The notes below the pieces were generated by a model, which saw nothing but the letters and a program-made list of their open reading frames with translations, did not search any database and was not told where the DNA came from. Below are positions 16,134 to 24,647 of a DNA stretch of 64,000 nt, one piece after another; the stretch's first letter is position 1; every line of letters starts with the position of its first letter. This stretch comes from Cohnella pontilimi (GTDB lineage Bacteria > Bacillota > Bacilli > Paenibacillales > Paenibacillaceae), in NCBI RefSeq assembly GCF_005049045.1, contig NZ_SUPK01000005.1, forward strand, positions 310,001 to 374,000, in the 5' to 3' direction. The translations under genes and the position numbers were made by a program.

Positions 16134-16796
16134 ATGGGGTGGGACTCCGCATGGGATGAAGTGTTTAGAAACAGTGAATGGGGCAAGTATCCTGGTGAAG
16201 ATTTGATACGTTTCGTGGCAAGAAACTTTTACCGCGCTGTCGATCGTAGAGATGTGCGGATATTGGAAATCGGCTGCGGCCCGGGAGCAAACTTGTGGTA
16301 TATCGCACGGGAAGGTTTTACGGTGGAAGGAATAGATGGTTCCTCAACGGCGGTCCACAAGGCCAAAGCCAGATTGGACCAAGAGGTTCCCAACTGGAAT
16401 GGTGAAATCAGGATCGGCGACATTCTTGAACTTCCTTATGTTGATAATCTATTTGATGCGGTTATCGATAACCAAGCCATCTCCTGCAATTCTTTTGAGT
16501 CAGCCCAACGAATGTACCGGGAAACACATCGAGTTCTAAAACCGGGCGGTAAATTTTATTCGCGGACATTTGCCGACGGTTCATGGGGAGATCAAACGGG
16601 AACATCGGTTGGACACCATGCGTGGATTGTCTCAGAGGGTCCGTTGCTGGACAAAGGTTTCTCTCGATTTACGACCAAGGAAGAAATTCCCGATCTAACG
16701 AATCCGCTGCATATTGATGAAGTGGAGCTTCTGTCACGTACGGTGAATAATGGCGCCAATACGATAAAAGAGTGGATTATCATCGGTCATAAATAA
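16134..16796 (+). CDS. SAM-dependent methyltransferase (class I)
   Basis: 220-residue Rossmann methyltransferase. Motif I is ILEIGCGPGANLWYIAREGF, followed by VEGIDGSSTAVHKAK (acidic residue binding the SAM ribose), DILELPYVDNLFDAVIDNQA and VLKPGGKFYSRTF. ATG 16134 has AGGAGGG upstream and begins 11 bases after the FemAB-like stop; the longer frame from 16056 lacks a good ribosome site. Its place in the island suggests O- or N-methylation of the nonulosonate or its aminoacyl group. The target is unknown. Confidence 0.85.
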   Translation: MGWDSAWDEVFRNSEWGKYPGEDLIRFVARNFYRAVDRRDVRILEIGCGPGANLWYIAREGFTVEGIDGSSTAVHKAKARLDQEVPNWNGEIRIGDILELPYVDNLFDAVIDNQAISCNSFESAQRMYRETHRVLKPGGKFYSRTFADGSWGDQTGTSVGHHAWIVSEGPLLDKGFSRFTTKEEIPDLTNPLHIDEVELLSRTVNNGANTIKEWIIIGHK

Positions 16797-16827
16797 CTTT
16801 TGCCGGCAGGGTTGAGGAGGTATGCAT

Positions 16828-17874
16828 ATGAAGTGGGTCCACATCACTGTTTCTCCTCAGAGCACCATTCTCGACGCGCTTCGGATTATAGACAGAGGCG
16901 GCATGCAAATCGCAGCTGTACTCAACGAGCGGAAGCAGCTTGCCGGTACGCTTACCGACGGTGATATCCGCCGTGGGATTTTGAAGGGCGTATCGCTGGA
17001 TAGTTCCGTAACGGATGTAATGAATGAAACACCGATAATCGGTCTAACCTATGAATCCAAAAAACAATGGCTCGACAAGATGGTTTTGCATCGGATCAGA
17101 CAGCTTCCAATCGTTGATGAAGAAGGCTTGTTTATCGACTTTGTGTTTCTTGATGAACTGCAACGGGTGCCGGTAAAAGAAAATTGGGTTGTCATTATGG
17201 CCGGAGGGCTTGGAACAAGGCTGCGCCCGCTTACGGACAATTGTCCTAAGCCGATGCTCAAAATCGGCGGTAAGCCTTTGCTTGAGACGATCATCGATAA
17301 TTTTAAACGACAGGGATTTCGCCATTTTCTATTATCTGTAAATTACATGGCCGATAAAATTATACAACACTTCGGAGACGGAGCCGGTTTTGGCGTCGAG
17401 ATTCGATACTTGCGGGAAAACATGCGGCTCGGCACCGCAGGCGCGCTAAGTTTGCTTCCCGAAAGGCCCAAACTCCCATTCCTCATCATGAACGGAGATC
17501 TTCTGACGAAGGTTGATTTTAATCAATTGCTGCAATTCCACGAGGAACAAGGCGCCATCGCGAGTATGTGTCTACGTGAATATGACTATCAAGTGCCTTA
17601 TGGTGTAGTCGAAGTGGACAAGCAGCGGCTGGTGGGACTGAAGGAAAAGCCTCTGCATCGTTATTTCATTAATGCAGGCATATACGCGATGTCCCCGGAA
17701 GTGGTGGATCGTATTCCACCGCGGCAATTTTTAGACATGACCACTCTGTTTGATTCACTGATAAAAGACGGCTTTAAGACCGGAGCCTATCCCATCCGGG
17801 AATACTGGATGGACATTGGGAGACTGGACGATTTTGAAAGAGCGAACGGCGAGTTTTTGGAGGTGTTCGGATGA
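16828..17874 (+). CDS. ptmE: CBS-domain sugar-1-phosphate nucleotidyltransferase (PtmE-like)
   Basis: 348 residues. An N-terminal CBS pair (about 1-120; TLTDGDIRRGILKG and QLPIVDEEGLFI) is joined to a nucleotidyltransferase domain with WVVIMAGGLGTRLRPLTDNC, KPMLKIGGKPLLETII, LIMNGDLLTK and YWMDIGRLDDFERA. In Campylobacter the matching protein PtmE makes GDP-glucosamine for legionaminic acid, so this gene probably supplies the activated hexosamine (inference). ATG 16828 is preferred over 16822 because GAGGAGG ends at 16820. It overlaps legF by 4 bases. Confidence 0.85.
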   Translation: MKWVHITVSPQSTILDALRIIDRGGMQIAAVLNERKQLAGTLTDGDIRRGILKGVSLDSSVTDVMNETPIIGLTYESKKQWLDKMVLHRIRQLPIVDEEGLFIDFVFLDELQRVPVKENWVVIMAGGLGTRLRPLTDNCPKPMLKIGGKPLLETIIDNFKRQGFRHFLLSVNYMADKIIQHFGDGAGFGVEIRYLRENMRLGTAGALSLLPERPKLPFLIMNGDLLTKVDFNQLLQFHEEQGAIASMCLREYDYQVPYGVVEVDKQRLVGLKEKPLHRYFINAGIYAMSPEVVDRIPPRQFLDMTTLFDSLIKDGFKTGAYPIREYWMDIGRLDDFERANGEFLEVFG

Positions 17875-18569
17875 TTGCTGGGCGATCGGTTCTGGCAGTC
17901 ATTACTGCCAGAGGAGGATCTAAAGGCGTTTTGCGTAAAAATATTCACCCGCTGGCGGGAAAACCGCTCATTTCATGGACCATCGAATGTGCGAAAGCTT
18001 CACGTTACATAGATAGGTGCATTATTAGTACGGAGGATAGTGAAATTGCGGCCGTATCGAGGGAATGGGGAGGAGATGTCCCTTTTTTGCGACCGGAGGA
18101 ATTGGCTAAAGACGATACACCGGGAGTAGAGCCTGTTTTGCATGCGGCGTCGACAATTGCGGGCTATGATTTGATCGTGCTGCTTCAACCGACTTCTCCA
18201 CTAAGAAAACCGGATGATATAGAGGCATGCCTGGAAACATTGGTTTCTTCAAACGCAACATCCTGTGTCACTGTCACACAGGCGGATAAGTCACCACTTT
18301 GGATGTATAATCTCGACGAGACGGGCGGTATGATGCCGGTTCTTCAAGCGGAAGACCGCAGCTTGCCCCGTCAGAAGCTTGCTCCCGTTTACGTGTTGAA
18401 CGGTGCTGTTTACGCCTTGCAACGGGAGCACCTGATGGAGACAAAAAAATTACTGGACGACCGAACCCTGGCATCTATCATGCCAAGAGAACGTTCTTTG
18501 GACATTGACACATGGGAAGACTTTGAGATTGCGGAACTTCGAATAAGAAAAATGAGCATGGATGCATAA
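17871..18569 (+). CDS. legF: CMP-nonulosonate cytidylyltransferase (LegF/NeuA-like)
   Basis: Activates the nine-carbon acid with CTP to the CMP-sugar used by the flagellin transferase. 232 residues. The N-terminal binding loop is VITARGGSKGVLRKNIHPLA, followed by KPLISWTIECAKAS, LIVLLQPTSPLRKPDDIEAC and YVLNGAVYALQREHL, all standard for this family. It begins by ATGA overlap with the ptmE-like gene. It is the last gene of the island; the next gene is a separately promoted cold-shock gene. Confidence 0.92.
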   Translation: MIAGRSVLAVITARGGSKGVLRKNIHPLAGKPLISWTIECAKASRYIDRCIISTEDSEIAAVSREWGGDVPFLRPEELAKDDTPGVEPVLHAASTIAGYDLIVLLQPTSPLRKPDDIEACLETLVSSNATSCVTVTQADKSPLWMYNLDETGGMMPVLQAEDRSLPRQKLAPVYVLNGAVYALQREHLMETKKLLDDRTLASIMPRERSLDIDTWEDFEIAELRIRKMSMDA

Positions 18570-18604
18570 AGGAAGATGTGGCTGTATCCGCTTACAAAAA
18601 ATTA

Positions 18605-18633
18605 TTGACACCCAACTTTCCCCAATGTTATAT
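18605..18633 (+). promoter_or_regulatory. SigA promoter of the cold-shock gene
   Basis: TTGACA (18605-18610), a 17-base spacer and TTATAT (18628-18633). The roughly 75-base leader is long, as is usual for cold-shock mRNAs. I see no clear terminator between legF and this promoter, so some read-through is possible. Confidence 0.75.
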
Positions 18634-18712
18634 TCGGGGTGTGTGCCAGGCCAAATCGCCTTTCTTCTTAAAAATCCTATGTATCTGAACAATGAAGGGA
18701 ATGTTAACGCAC

Positions 18713-18910
18713 ATGCAGGGAAAAGTAAAATGGTTTAACGCAGAAAAAGGTTACGGCTTCATCGAAACGGAAGAGGGCGGCGACGTTTTCGTTCACTTCT
18801 CCGCGATCCAAATGGACGGCTACAAATCCCTTGAAGAAGGTCAAGCTGTAGAGTTTGACATCGTACAAGGCGCTCGCGGACCGCAAGCAGCAAACGTAAC
18901 AAGAGCGTAA
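18713..18910 (+). CDS. Cold-shock protein, CspA family
   Basis: 65-residue OB-fold RNA/DNA chaperone. RNP1 is KGYGFIE and RNP2 is VFVHFSAI, after the start [15 protein letters not shown]. The open frame extends to 18692, but the family length and conserved N-terminus favour ATG 18713, with AAGGGA about 13 bases upstream. It has its own promoter and terminator, so it is monocistronic. Csp proteins melt mRNA structure at low temperature and act widely in growth. Confidence 0.95.
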   Translation: MQGKVKWFNAEKGYGFIETEEGGDVFVHFSAIQMDGYKSLEEGQAVEFDIVQGARGPQAANVTRA

Positions 18911-18979
18911 TCATCCAGCGGATTCATCCGCCGAAATAAATAGAATTGTCGGTTACCGTATTCGATTTGCCGGCCACCC

Positions 18980-19007
18980 AACCTCGGAGAAATCCGGGGT
19001 TTTTGTT
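18980..19007 (+). terminator. Terminator after cold-shock gene
   Basis: Nine-base stem AACCTCGGA / TCCGGGGTT (one G-U) with a GAAA tetraloop, followed by TTTTGTTT. Confidence 0.85.
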
Positions 19008-19108
19008 TAACCAAGCAAGTTATCAAAAAATTCAAAAATATTATCCCAATGTTAATGGAACGCCTCCTCATGCTATGGTAAAATGAAATCAGCAAAGGAG
19101 GTTTGCCT

Positions 19109-19675
19109 ATGCAGTACAATATTCGTGGTCAGCGTATGGAAGTGACGGATGCTCTCCGGGATTACGTCGGTAAGAAGCTCAGTCGGCTGGAACGGTATTT
19201 TGAAGCACCTCCCCAATCTGATGTGCAGGTGACAATGGCGGTCACCAAAGGGCAGCATGCGGTCGAAGTGACGATCCCGCTGCCGGGCGTTACGCTTCGC
19301 GCAGAAGAGAAGCGTGACGACATGTACGCGTCTATTGATTGCGTAGTGGACAAACTCGAAAGACAAATCCGCAAGCACAAGACCAAATTGAACCGGAAGC
19401 TTCGCCATGAAGGCACGGCCAGACTGTTTAAGGAGGAGGCATCAGCGACTGGCTCGCCGCCGGTGAGCACGTTGACTCACGAGGACGAAGATGAGCTGGA
19501 GCTGGTGAGAACGAAGCGCTTCAGTATGAAGCCTATGGATGTGGAAGAAGCGATCCTTCAAATGAACATGGTGGGTCACAGCTTCTACGTATTTGCGAAT
19601 ACCGATACCAAACAGGTAAACGTGGTTTACAGACGCAGCGATGGGAAATACGGATTGATCGAAACCGCGGAATAA
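19109..19675 (+). CDS. hpf: Long-form ribosome hibernation promoting factor HPF
   Basis: 188 residues: an N-terminal S30AE domain (about 1-100; YNIRGQRMEVTDALRDYVGK) and a C-terminal dimerisation domain (RTKRFSMKPMDVEEAILQMN then FYVFANTDTKQVNVVYRRSD). Long HPF makes hibernating 100S ribosome dimers in stationary phase or stress. ATG 19109 has AAAGGAGG seven bases upstream; the TTG at 19103 is too close to it. It is followed by a strong terminator and then secA, the usual Bacillales order. Confidence 0.95.
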   Translation: MQYNIRGQRMEVTDALRDYVGKKLSRLERYFEAPPQSDVQVTMAVTKGQHAVEVTIPLPGVTLRAEEKRDDMYASIDCVVDKLERQIRKHKTKLNRKLRHEGTARLFKEEASATGSPPVSTLTHEDEDELELVRTKRFSMKPMDVEEAILQMNMVGHSFYVFANTDTKQVNVVYRRSDGKYGLIETAE

Positions 19676-19687
19676 CCGATAATGACG

Positions 19688-19718
19688 AAAGCTCCGGCCG
19701 CCTTTGCCGGAGCTTTTT
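19688..19718 (+). terminator. Terminator after hpf
   Basis: Perfect 10-bp stem AAAGCTCCGG / CCGGAGCTTT followed by TTTA. Confidence 0.85.
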
Positions 19719-19775
19719 AGCGTGCACGCTCTCGTATCCGCACATGGCCGTCGCCCCGTTTCCAGTCTCATTTTG

Positions 19776-19804
19776 TTGCCCCCCTTCCGGCAAACTGTTA
19801 AAAT
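19776..19804 (+). promoter_or_regulatory. Probable SigA promoter of secA
   Basis: TTGCCC, a 17-base spacer and TAAAAT, ending 40 bases before the secA start. It lies after the hpf terminator, as expected if secA has its own promoter. Confidence 0.5.
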
Positions 19805-19844
19805 AAATAGATACTGCCATACATGCAGGAGAGAGGGGTTCCCA

Positions 19845-22352
19845 ATGCTCGGACTCGTCAAAAAAATATTCGGTGACGCTAATGAACGTGAAATAAAACG
19901 CATGTCCCGTACGGTGGAGCAAATCAACGAGCTCGAACCGACGATTGCGGCGCTCAGCGATGAGCAGCTCCGCAACAAAACGGAAGAGTTCCGCGCCCGC
20001 CTGGAAAAAGGCGAAACGCTGGACGACCTGCTTCCGGAAGCGTTCGCGGTCGTTCGTGAAACGTCCAAGCGCGTGCTGAATAAGCGGCATTATGATGTTC
20101 AGCTCATCGGCGGCATGGTGCTTCATCAGGGCAAAATCCCGGAGATGAAAACCGGCGAAGGCAAAACGCTTGTCGGTACGCTCGCCGTTTACCTTAACGC
20201 CCTGGCCGGCAAAGGCGTGCATCTCGTCACGGTGAACGATTACCTGGCGCAGCGCGACAGCCAGGAAATGGGCCAAATCTACACGTTTCTCGGCATGACC
20301 GTCGGCTGTAACCTCAACGGCATGAGCCATGAGGAAAAACAAGCTGCGTATGCTTGCGATATCACATATGGTACGAACAACGAATACGGCTTCGATTATT
20401 TGCGGGACAACATGGTGCTCTACAAAGAGCAGATGGTCCAGCGGCCGCTTTATTATGCCATCATCGACGAAGTCGACTCCATTCTGATCGACGAAGCGCG
20501 TACGCCGCTCATCATCAGCGGCCAGGCGCAGAAGTCTACTGAACTGTACTACGCCGCCGACCGTTTCGTCAGCCGTCTCCAGGAGACGGAAGACTTTACG
20601 ATCGATGTGAAGATGCGCAGCATCTCCTTGACCGAACAAGGCGTCTCCAAAACGGAGAAAGCGTTCGGCATCGACAACCTGTTCTCCCACGAGCATGTCA
20701 CGTTGAACCACCACATTAACCAAGCGCTCCGTGCCCGGTTTATCATGAGACGGGACGTGGATTATGTGGTGCAGGAAGACGAAGTCCTAATCGTCGACGA
20801 ATTCACGGGACGGCTCATGGCCGGCCGCCGTTACAGCGACGGCTTGCACCAGGCGATCGAAGCGAAGGAGCAGCTCGAAGTCCAGAACGAGAGCATGACC
20901 CTCGCAACGATTACGTTCCAAAACTACTTCCGGATGTACCGCAAGCTGGCCGGCATGACCGGTACGGCGAAGACGGAGGAAGAAGAGTTCAAGCGGATTT
21001 ACGGCCTTGAAGTCGTTCAAGTCCCGACCAACCGTCCGATGATCCGGAACGACATGCCGGATGTTGTGTACAAATCCGAGAACGGCAAGTTTAAAGCGGT
21101 CGTGGAAGAAATCGTGAAACGTCACCAGACCGGCCAACCGGTGCTGGTTGGTACCGTATCGATCGAGAACTCCGAGCGCGTGTCGGACATGCTGAAGAAG
21201 AAAGGCGTCAAGCACCAGGTGCTCAACGCCAAGTATCACGCGGAAGAGGCGGCGATCATCGCCAACGCCGGCCAGCGCGGAACCGTGACGATCGCCACCA
21301 ACATGGCGGGCCGCGGTACCGACATTCTGCTCGGAGAAGGCGTGCCGGACCTCGGTGGCCTTCATATCATCGGTACGGAACGGCATGAATCCCGCCGGAT
21401 CGACAACCAGCTGCGCGGCCGCGCCGGCCGTCAGGGCGACCCGGGTTCTTCGCAGTTCTATCTCTCCATGCAGGATGAGCTGATGCGCCGTTTCGGCGCG
21501 GACAACATCATGGGCATGATGGAGCGGCTCGGCTTCGACGAGGATTCTCCGATCGAGAGCCGGCTCATTACCCGTGCCATCGAATCCGCCCAGAAGCGCG
21601 TCGAGGGCAGCAACTTCGATGCCCGCCGCATCGTCCTGCAGTACGATGACGTCATTAACCTTCAACGTGAGAAAATATATGGTGACCGCCGCGAGATCTT
21701 GAACTCGGAAAACATCCGCGACATCGTTATGGGCATGATCCGTGCCACGGTCACCCGTGCGGTGGAATCTCACTGTTCCGACGAGGATGTGCCGGAGGAT
21801 TGGGATCTGGAAGGGCTGCTCGCCTACTCTTACGCTCACTACTTGCCGGAAAACCGCCTGACCAAAGAAGACCTTTGGGGCAAGGAAAAGCCGGAAATGA
21901 TCGACTTCATCATGGAGCGCGTCGAACAGCTGTACGACGAGCGCGAAGAGATGATCGGCTCCGTGACGATGCGCGAGTTCGAGAAAGTCATCGTACTCCG
22001 CGCCGTCGACAGCAAGTGGATGGATCATATCGACGCGATGGACCAACTGCGCCAAGGTATTCATTTGCGGGCGTACGGCGGTAACGATCCGCTTCGCGAA
22101 TATCAGTTCGAAGGCCATAATATGTTCCTCGCCATGATCGAACGGATTGAAGAAGAGATTACGCTCTACACGATGAAGGCCCATGTGGAAAGCAACCTGC
22201 AAAGGGAAGCGGTGGCCGAAGGGCAAGCCGTGGACCCGAAAGCGGAAGCCGGACCGAAGAAGCCGGTGAAGCGCAGCGCCGAAGAGGTCGGACGCAACGA
22301 TCCGTGCCCATGCGGCAGCGGCAAGAAGTACAAACATTGCCACGGTGCATAG
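19845..22352 (+). CDS. secA: Preprotein translocase ATPase SecA
   Basis: 835-residue motor that drives secreted proteins through SecYEG. Seen in order: N-terminal [19 protein letters not shown], Walker [10 protein letters not shown], the DYLRDNMV stretch, Walker B region [40 protein letters not shown], the arginine-finger region [12 protein letters not shown], and a C-terminal zinc motif [16 protein letters not shown]. The frame is open from 19704, but ATG 19845 with AGAGAGGGG upstream gives the canonical N-terminus. prfB starts 24 bases after its stop, the classic secA-prfB pair. Confidence 0.98.
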   Translation: MLGLVKKIFGDANEREIKRMSRTVEQINELEPTIAALSDEQLRNKTEEFRARLEKGETLDDLLPEAFAVVRETSKRVLNKRHYDVQLIGGMVLHQGKIPEMKTGEGKTLVGTLAVYLNALAGKGVHLVTVNDYLAQRDSQEMGQIYTFLGMTVGCNLNGMSHEEKQAAYACDITYGTNNEYGFDYLRDNMVLYKEQMVQRPLYYAIIDEVDSILIDEARTPLIISGQAQKSTELYYAADRFVSRLQETEDFTIDVKMRSISLTEQGVSKTEKAFGIDNLFSHEHVTLNHHINQALRARFIMRRDVDYVVQEDEVLIVDEFTGRLMAGRRYSDGLHQAIEAKEQLEVQNESMTLATITFQNYFRMYRKLAGMTGTAKTEEEEFKRIYGLEVVQVPTNRPMIRNDMPDVVYKSENGKFKAVVEEIVKRHQTGQPVLVGTVSIENSERVSDMLKKKGVKHQVLNAKYHAEEAAIIANAGQRGTVTIATNMAGRGTDILLGEGVPDLGGLHIIGTERHESRRIDNQLRGRAGRQGDPGSSQFYLSMQDELMRRFGADNIMGMMERLGFDEDSPIESRLITRAIESAQKRVEGSNFDARRIVLQYDDVINLQREKIYGDRREILNSENIRDIVMGMIRATVTRAVESHCSDEDVPEDWDLEGLLAYSYAHYLPENRLTKEDLWGKEKPEMIDFIMERVEQLYDEREEMIGSVTMREFEKVIVLRAVDSKWMDHIDAMDQLRQGIHLRAYGGNDPLREYQFEGHNMFLAMIERIEEEITLYTMKAHVESNLQREAVAEGQAVDPKAEAGPKKPVKRSAEEVGRNDPCPCGSGKKYKHCHGA

Positions 22353-22376
22353 AATAATCAAGAGGTGAAGGCAACC

Positions 22377-23496
22377 ATGTCCGAACTCGACATAACAGTC
22401 AAGCAAGACCTTCGCGAAAGCGCGAAGCGATTACAGCAACTCAGGGGGTCTCTTTGACTTAGACCTCAAACGCGAGCAAATCGAGAACTATGAGGTCAAG
22501 ATGAGCGCTCCTGATTTTTGGGACGATAACGACAAGGCGCAAAGCATCATCTCCGAGATGAATGCGATCAAGTCCGTGGTCGAGCAGTATGAGCAGCTGG
22601 ACAATGAGCGCAAAGATCTGGAAGATATGATGGAAATTCTCGAAATGGAAGACGATGACGAGCTGGCCGCGGAGTGGTCGGAGAACGTAACGGCGCTCCG
22701 CAACAAAGTGGACTCGTTCGAACTGCAGCTGCTGCTGAATGAGCCGTATGATAAGGCGAACTGCATTTTGGAGCTGCATCCGGGCGCGGGCGGCACCGAG
22801 TCCCAAGACTGGGCCTCCATGCTTTACCGGATGTACACCCGTTGGGCGGAGAAGCGCGGCTTCAAGGTGGAGCTGCTCGACTATCTGCCCGGCGACGAAG
22901 CCGGCATCAAAAGCGTCACAATTATGATCAAAGGCCACAACGCGTACGGTTACCTGAAAGCCGAGAAAGGCGTTCACCGCCTCGTCCGGATTTCTCCTTT
23001 TGACGCGTCGGGACGCCGCCATACTTCGTTCGTGTCCTGCGATGTGGTACCGGAAATTCCGGACGATGTCAAAATCGAGATCCGGCCCGAAGACCTTCGC
23101 GTCGACACCTACCGGTCGAGCGGCGCGGGCGGGCAGCACATCAACAAGACGGATTCGGCCGTGCGGCTTACGCACCTCCCGACGGGGATCGTGGTGGCGT
23201 GCCAGACCGAGCGCTCCCAGATTTCGAACCGCGATCGCGCCATGAAGATGCTGCAATCGAAGCTCTACGAGCTCGAGATTCAGAAGCAGCAGGAAGAGCT
23301 GGCCGCGATCCGCGGGGAGCAGAAGGACATCGCGTGGGGCAGCCAAATCCGCTCCTACGTTTTCCATCCGTACAGCATGGTGAAGGATCACCGCACGCAG
23401 GTGGAGACAGGCAACGTCGGAGCCGTCATGGACGGCGACCTCGACGCCTTCATCGACGGATACCTTCGCAGCCAGATCAAGCAGGAAGTAAAATAA
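22377..23496 (+). CDS. prfB: Peptide chain release factor 2, made by programmed +1 frameshift
   Basis: RF2 releases peptides at UGA and UAA. The gene starts at ATG 22377 in one frame ([17 protein letters not shown]), meets an in-frame TGA at 22455-22457 after codon 26, and continues in the +1 frame from GAC at 22456. The total is about 372 residues. The stop-recognition tripeptide SPF is in [15 protein letters not shown], and the GGQ motif is in [22 protein letters not shown]2 level controls its own synthesis: low RF2 makes ribosomes pause at TGA and shift. It pairs with secA upstream and is followed by a strong terminator. The apparent break is regulatory, not a mutation. Confidence 0.97.
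22443..22458 (+). promoter_or_regulatory. prfB +1 programmed frameshift site
   Basis: AGGGGG (22443-22448), an internal Shine-Dalgarno, lies three bases before CTT TGA C. This is the conserved RF2 autoregulatory slip site, with one spacer difference (TCT for the common TAT). Confidence 0.96.
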
Positions 23497-23516
23497 TACA
23501 GCTAGAGCAGACACAG

Positions 23517-23555
23517 AATTCCTACACAATATCGTTTTTGTGTAGGAATTTTTTG
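23517..23555 (+). terminator. Terminator after prfB
   Basis: Perfect 12-bp stem AATTCCTACACA / TGTGTAGGAATT followed by a TTTTT run. Confidence 0.9.
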
Positions 23556-23580
23556 TGTGAGAAGAGAGGACTGGACACCG

Positions 23581-24489
23581 ATGCTCCCGACAAACAAGCC
23601 GATACGAGTTTCCAAATCGAAACGCTCCGAAAAAAGAAGGCCGCGTCTATCCCCCTGGCTTCAGGAGGTTGTCTCCTATGTTTATCTGCTGGTGGGGTCG
23701 CTCATTATCGCATTCGCTTTTAACCTATTTTTGCTCCCAAATAAAATCGCCTCCGGCGGCGTGGCCGGTGTTTCCGTCGTTCTGAACACGGTATTCGACG
23801 TTCCGCCTGCCTACACGCAATGGGCGCTCAATATTCCGCTGCTCATCGCGGGTCTGCTGATCTTGGGGGGACGATTCGGGATCAAGACGGCCATCGGCTC
23901 CCTTATGATGCCTCTGCTTATCTTGCTCACGTCCCACGCGGACGCTCCGTCGCATAATCCGCTGCTCGGCGCCATATACGGCGGGCTTGGGGTCGGCTTG
24001 GGGTTGGGCATCGTGTTTCGAGGGCGTTCCTCAACCGGCGGATTGGACATCGCCGCGCAAATTTTGCATCGCCTGACCGGCATCCGGTACGGACTCGCCG
24101 TCGCCGCATTCGACGCCTGCGTCATCATTTCCGCGGGTCTGTTCATTTCCATAGAGAACGCCTTGTATGCACTCCTTGCTCTGTTTGTCACCAGTAAAAC
24201 GATCGATTTCGTACAAACCGGTCTGCAGACGTCCAAAGCCGCGTTTATCGTCACGAATTATCCGGAACAAGTATCGCAGGCCATATTGCATGATTTGGAC
24301 AGAGGGTTGACCCGGCTGCATGGACAAGGCGGCTATACAGGGGAGGAACGTCCCGTCCTGTTGGCCGTTGTCGGACAGAACGAGGTGGCGAAGCTCAAAG
24401 CCTTGGTCCGGGATGCGGATCCTTCGGCGTTCGTCATCATCAGCAATACAGCGGAAGTTCTCGGCGAAGGATTCCACGAAGACCATTGA
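23581..24489 (+). CDS. YitT family membrane protein
   Basis: 302 residues with an N-terminal basic stretch, about five hydrophobic membrane segments (first VYLLVGSLIIAFAFNLFLLP) and a C-terminal soluble DUF2179 domain (PVLLAVVGQNEVAKLKALVR and AFVIISNTAEVLGEGF). Family motifs: NKIASGGVAGVSVVLN and GRSSTGGLDIAAQILHR. The function is unresolved; members are thought to be transporters or regulators. ATG 23581 is chosen over GTG 23557, with AGAGAGGA twelve bases upstream. The gene stands alone after the prfB terminator. Confidence 0.88.
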   Translation: MLPTNKPIRVSKSKRSEKRRPRLSPWLQEVVSYVYLLVGSLIIAFAFNLFLLPNKIASGGVAGVSVVLNTVFDVPPAYTQWALNIPLLIAGLLILGGRFGIKTAIGSLMMPLLILLTSHADAPSHNPLLGAIYGGLGVGLGLGIVFRGRSSTGGLDIAAQILHRLTGIRYGLAVAAFDACVIISAGLFISIENALYALLALFVTSKTIDFVQTGLQTSKAAFIVTNYPEQVSQAILHDLDRGLTRLHGQGGYTGEERPVLLAVVGQNEVAKLKALVRDADPSAFVIISNTAEVLGEGFHEDH

Positions 24490-24514
24490 ATAATTAAAAC
24501 AATCAATGTATAAT
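24486..24514 (+). promoter_or_regulatory. Possible SigA promoter overlapping the yitT-family stop
   Basis: TTGAAT (24486-24491), a 17-base spacer and TATAAT (24509-24514). Its transcript would meet the hairpin at 24531 almost at once, so it may feed an attenuated leader for the arginine operon, or be chance. A dyad TGTAT-N4-ATACA overlaps the -10. Confidence 0.4.
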
Positions 24515-24530
24515 AATACACAACCTCAAC

Positions 24531-24553
24531 AGGGGCCGCCGAGCCCCTTTTTT
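24531..24553 (+). terminator. Terminator between yitT-family gene and argC
   Basis: Stem AGGGGC / GCCCCT with a six-base loop followed by seven T. It ends the yitT-family gene and may also act as an attenuator for argC. Confidence 0.8.
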
Positions 24554-24647
24554 TCTTTTATATGTGCCTGTTTGCAGGTTACAATCGAGTTGGTTATCGG
24601 CTAATTTTTAATCATTAGTACTTTTTATATGCATGGGAGAGCTGTCT

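Noticed and set aside
20787..22406. Long open frame of 539 codons on the minus strand across secA
   Set aside because: It lies opposite a clear SecA and has a composition typical of an antisense shadow of GC-rich codons; no domain is recognisable.
22501..23496. prfB as a 331-residue protein with its own ATG
   Set aside because: The true start is 22377, with the conserved +1 frameshift site; the shorter version lacks domain 1.
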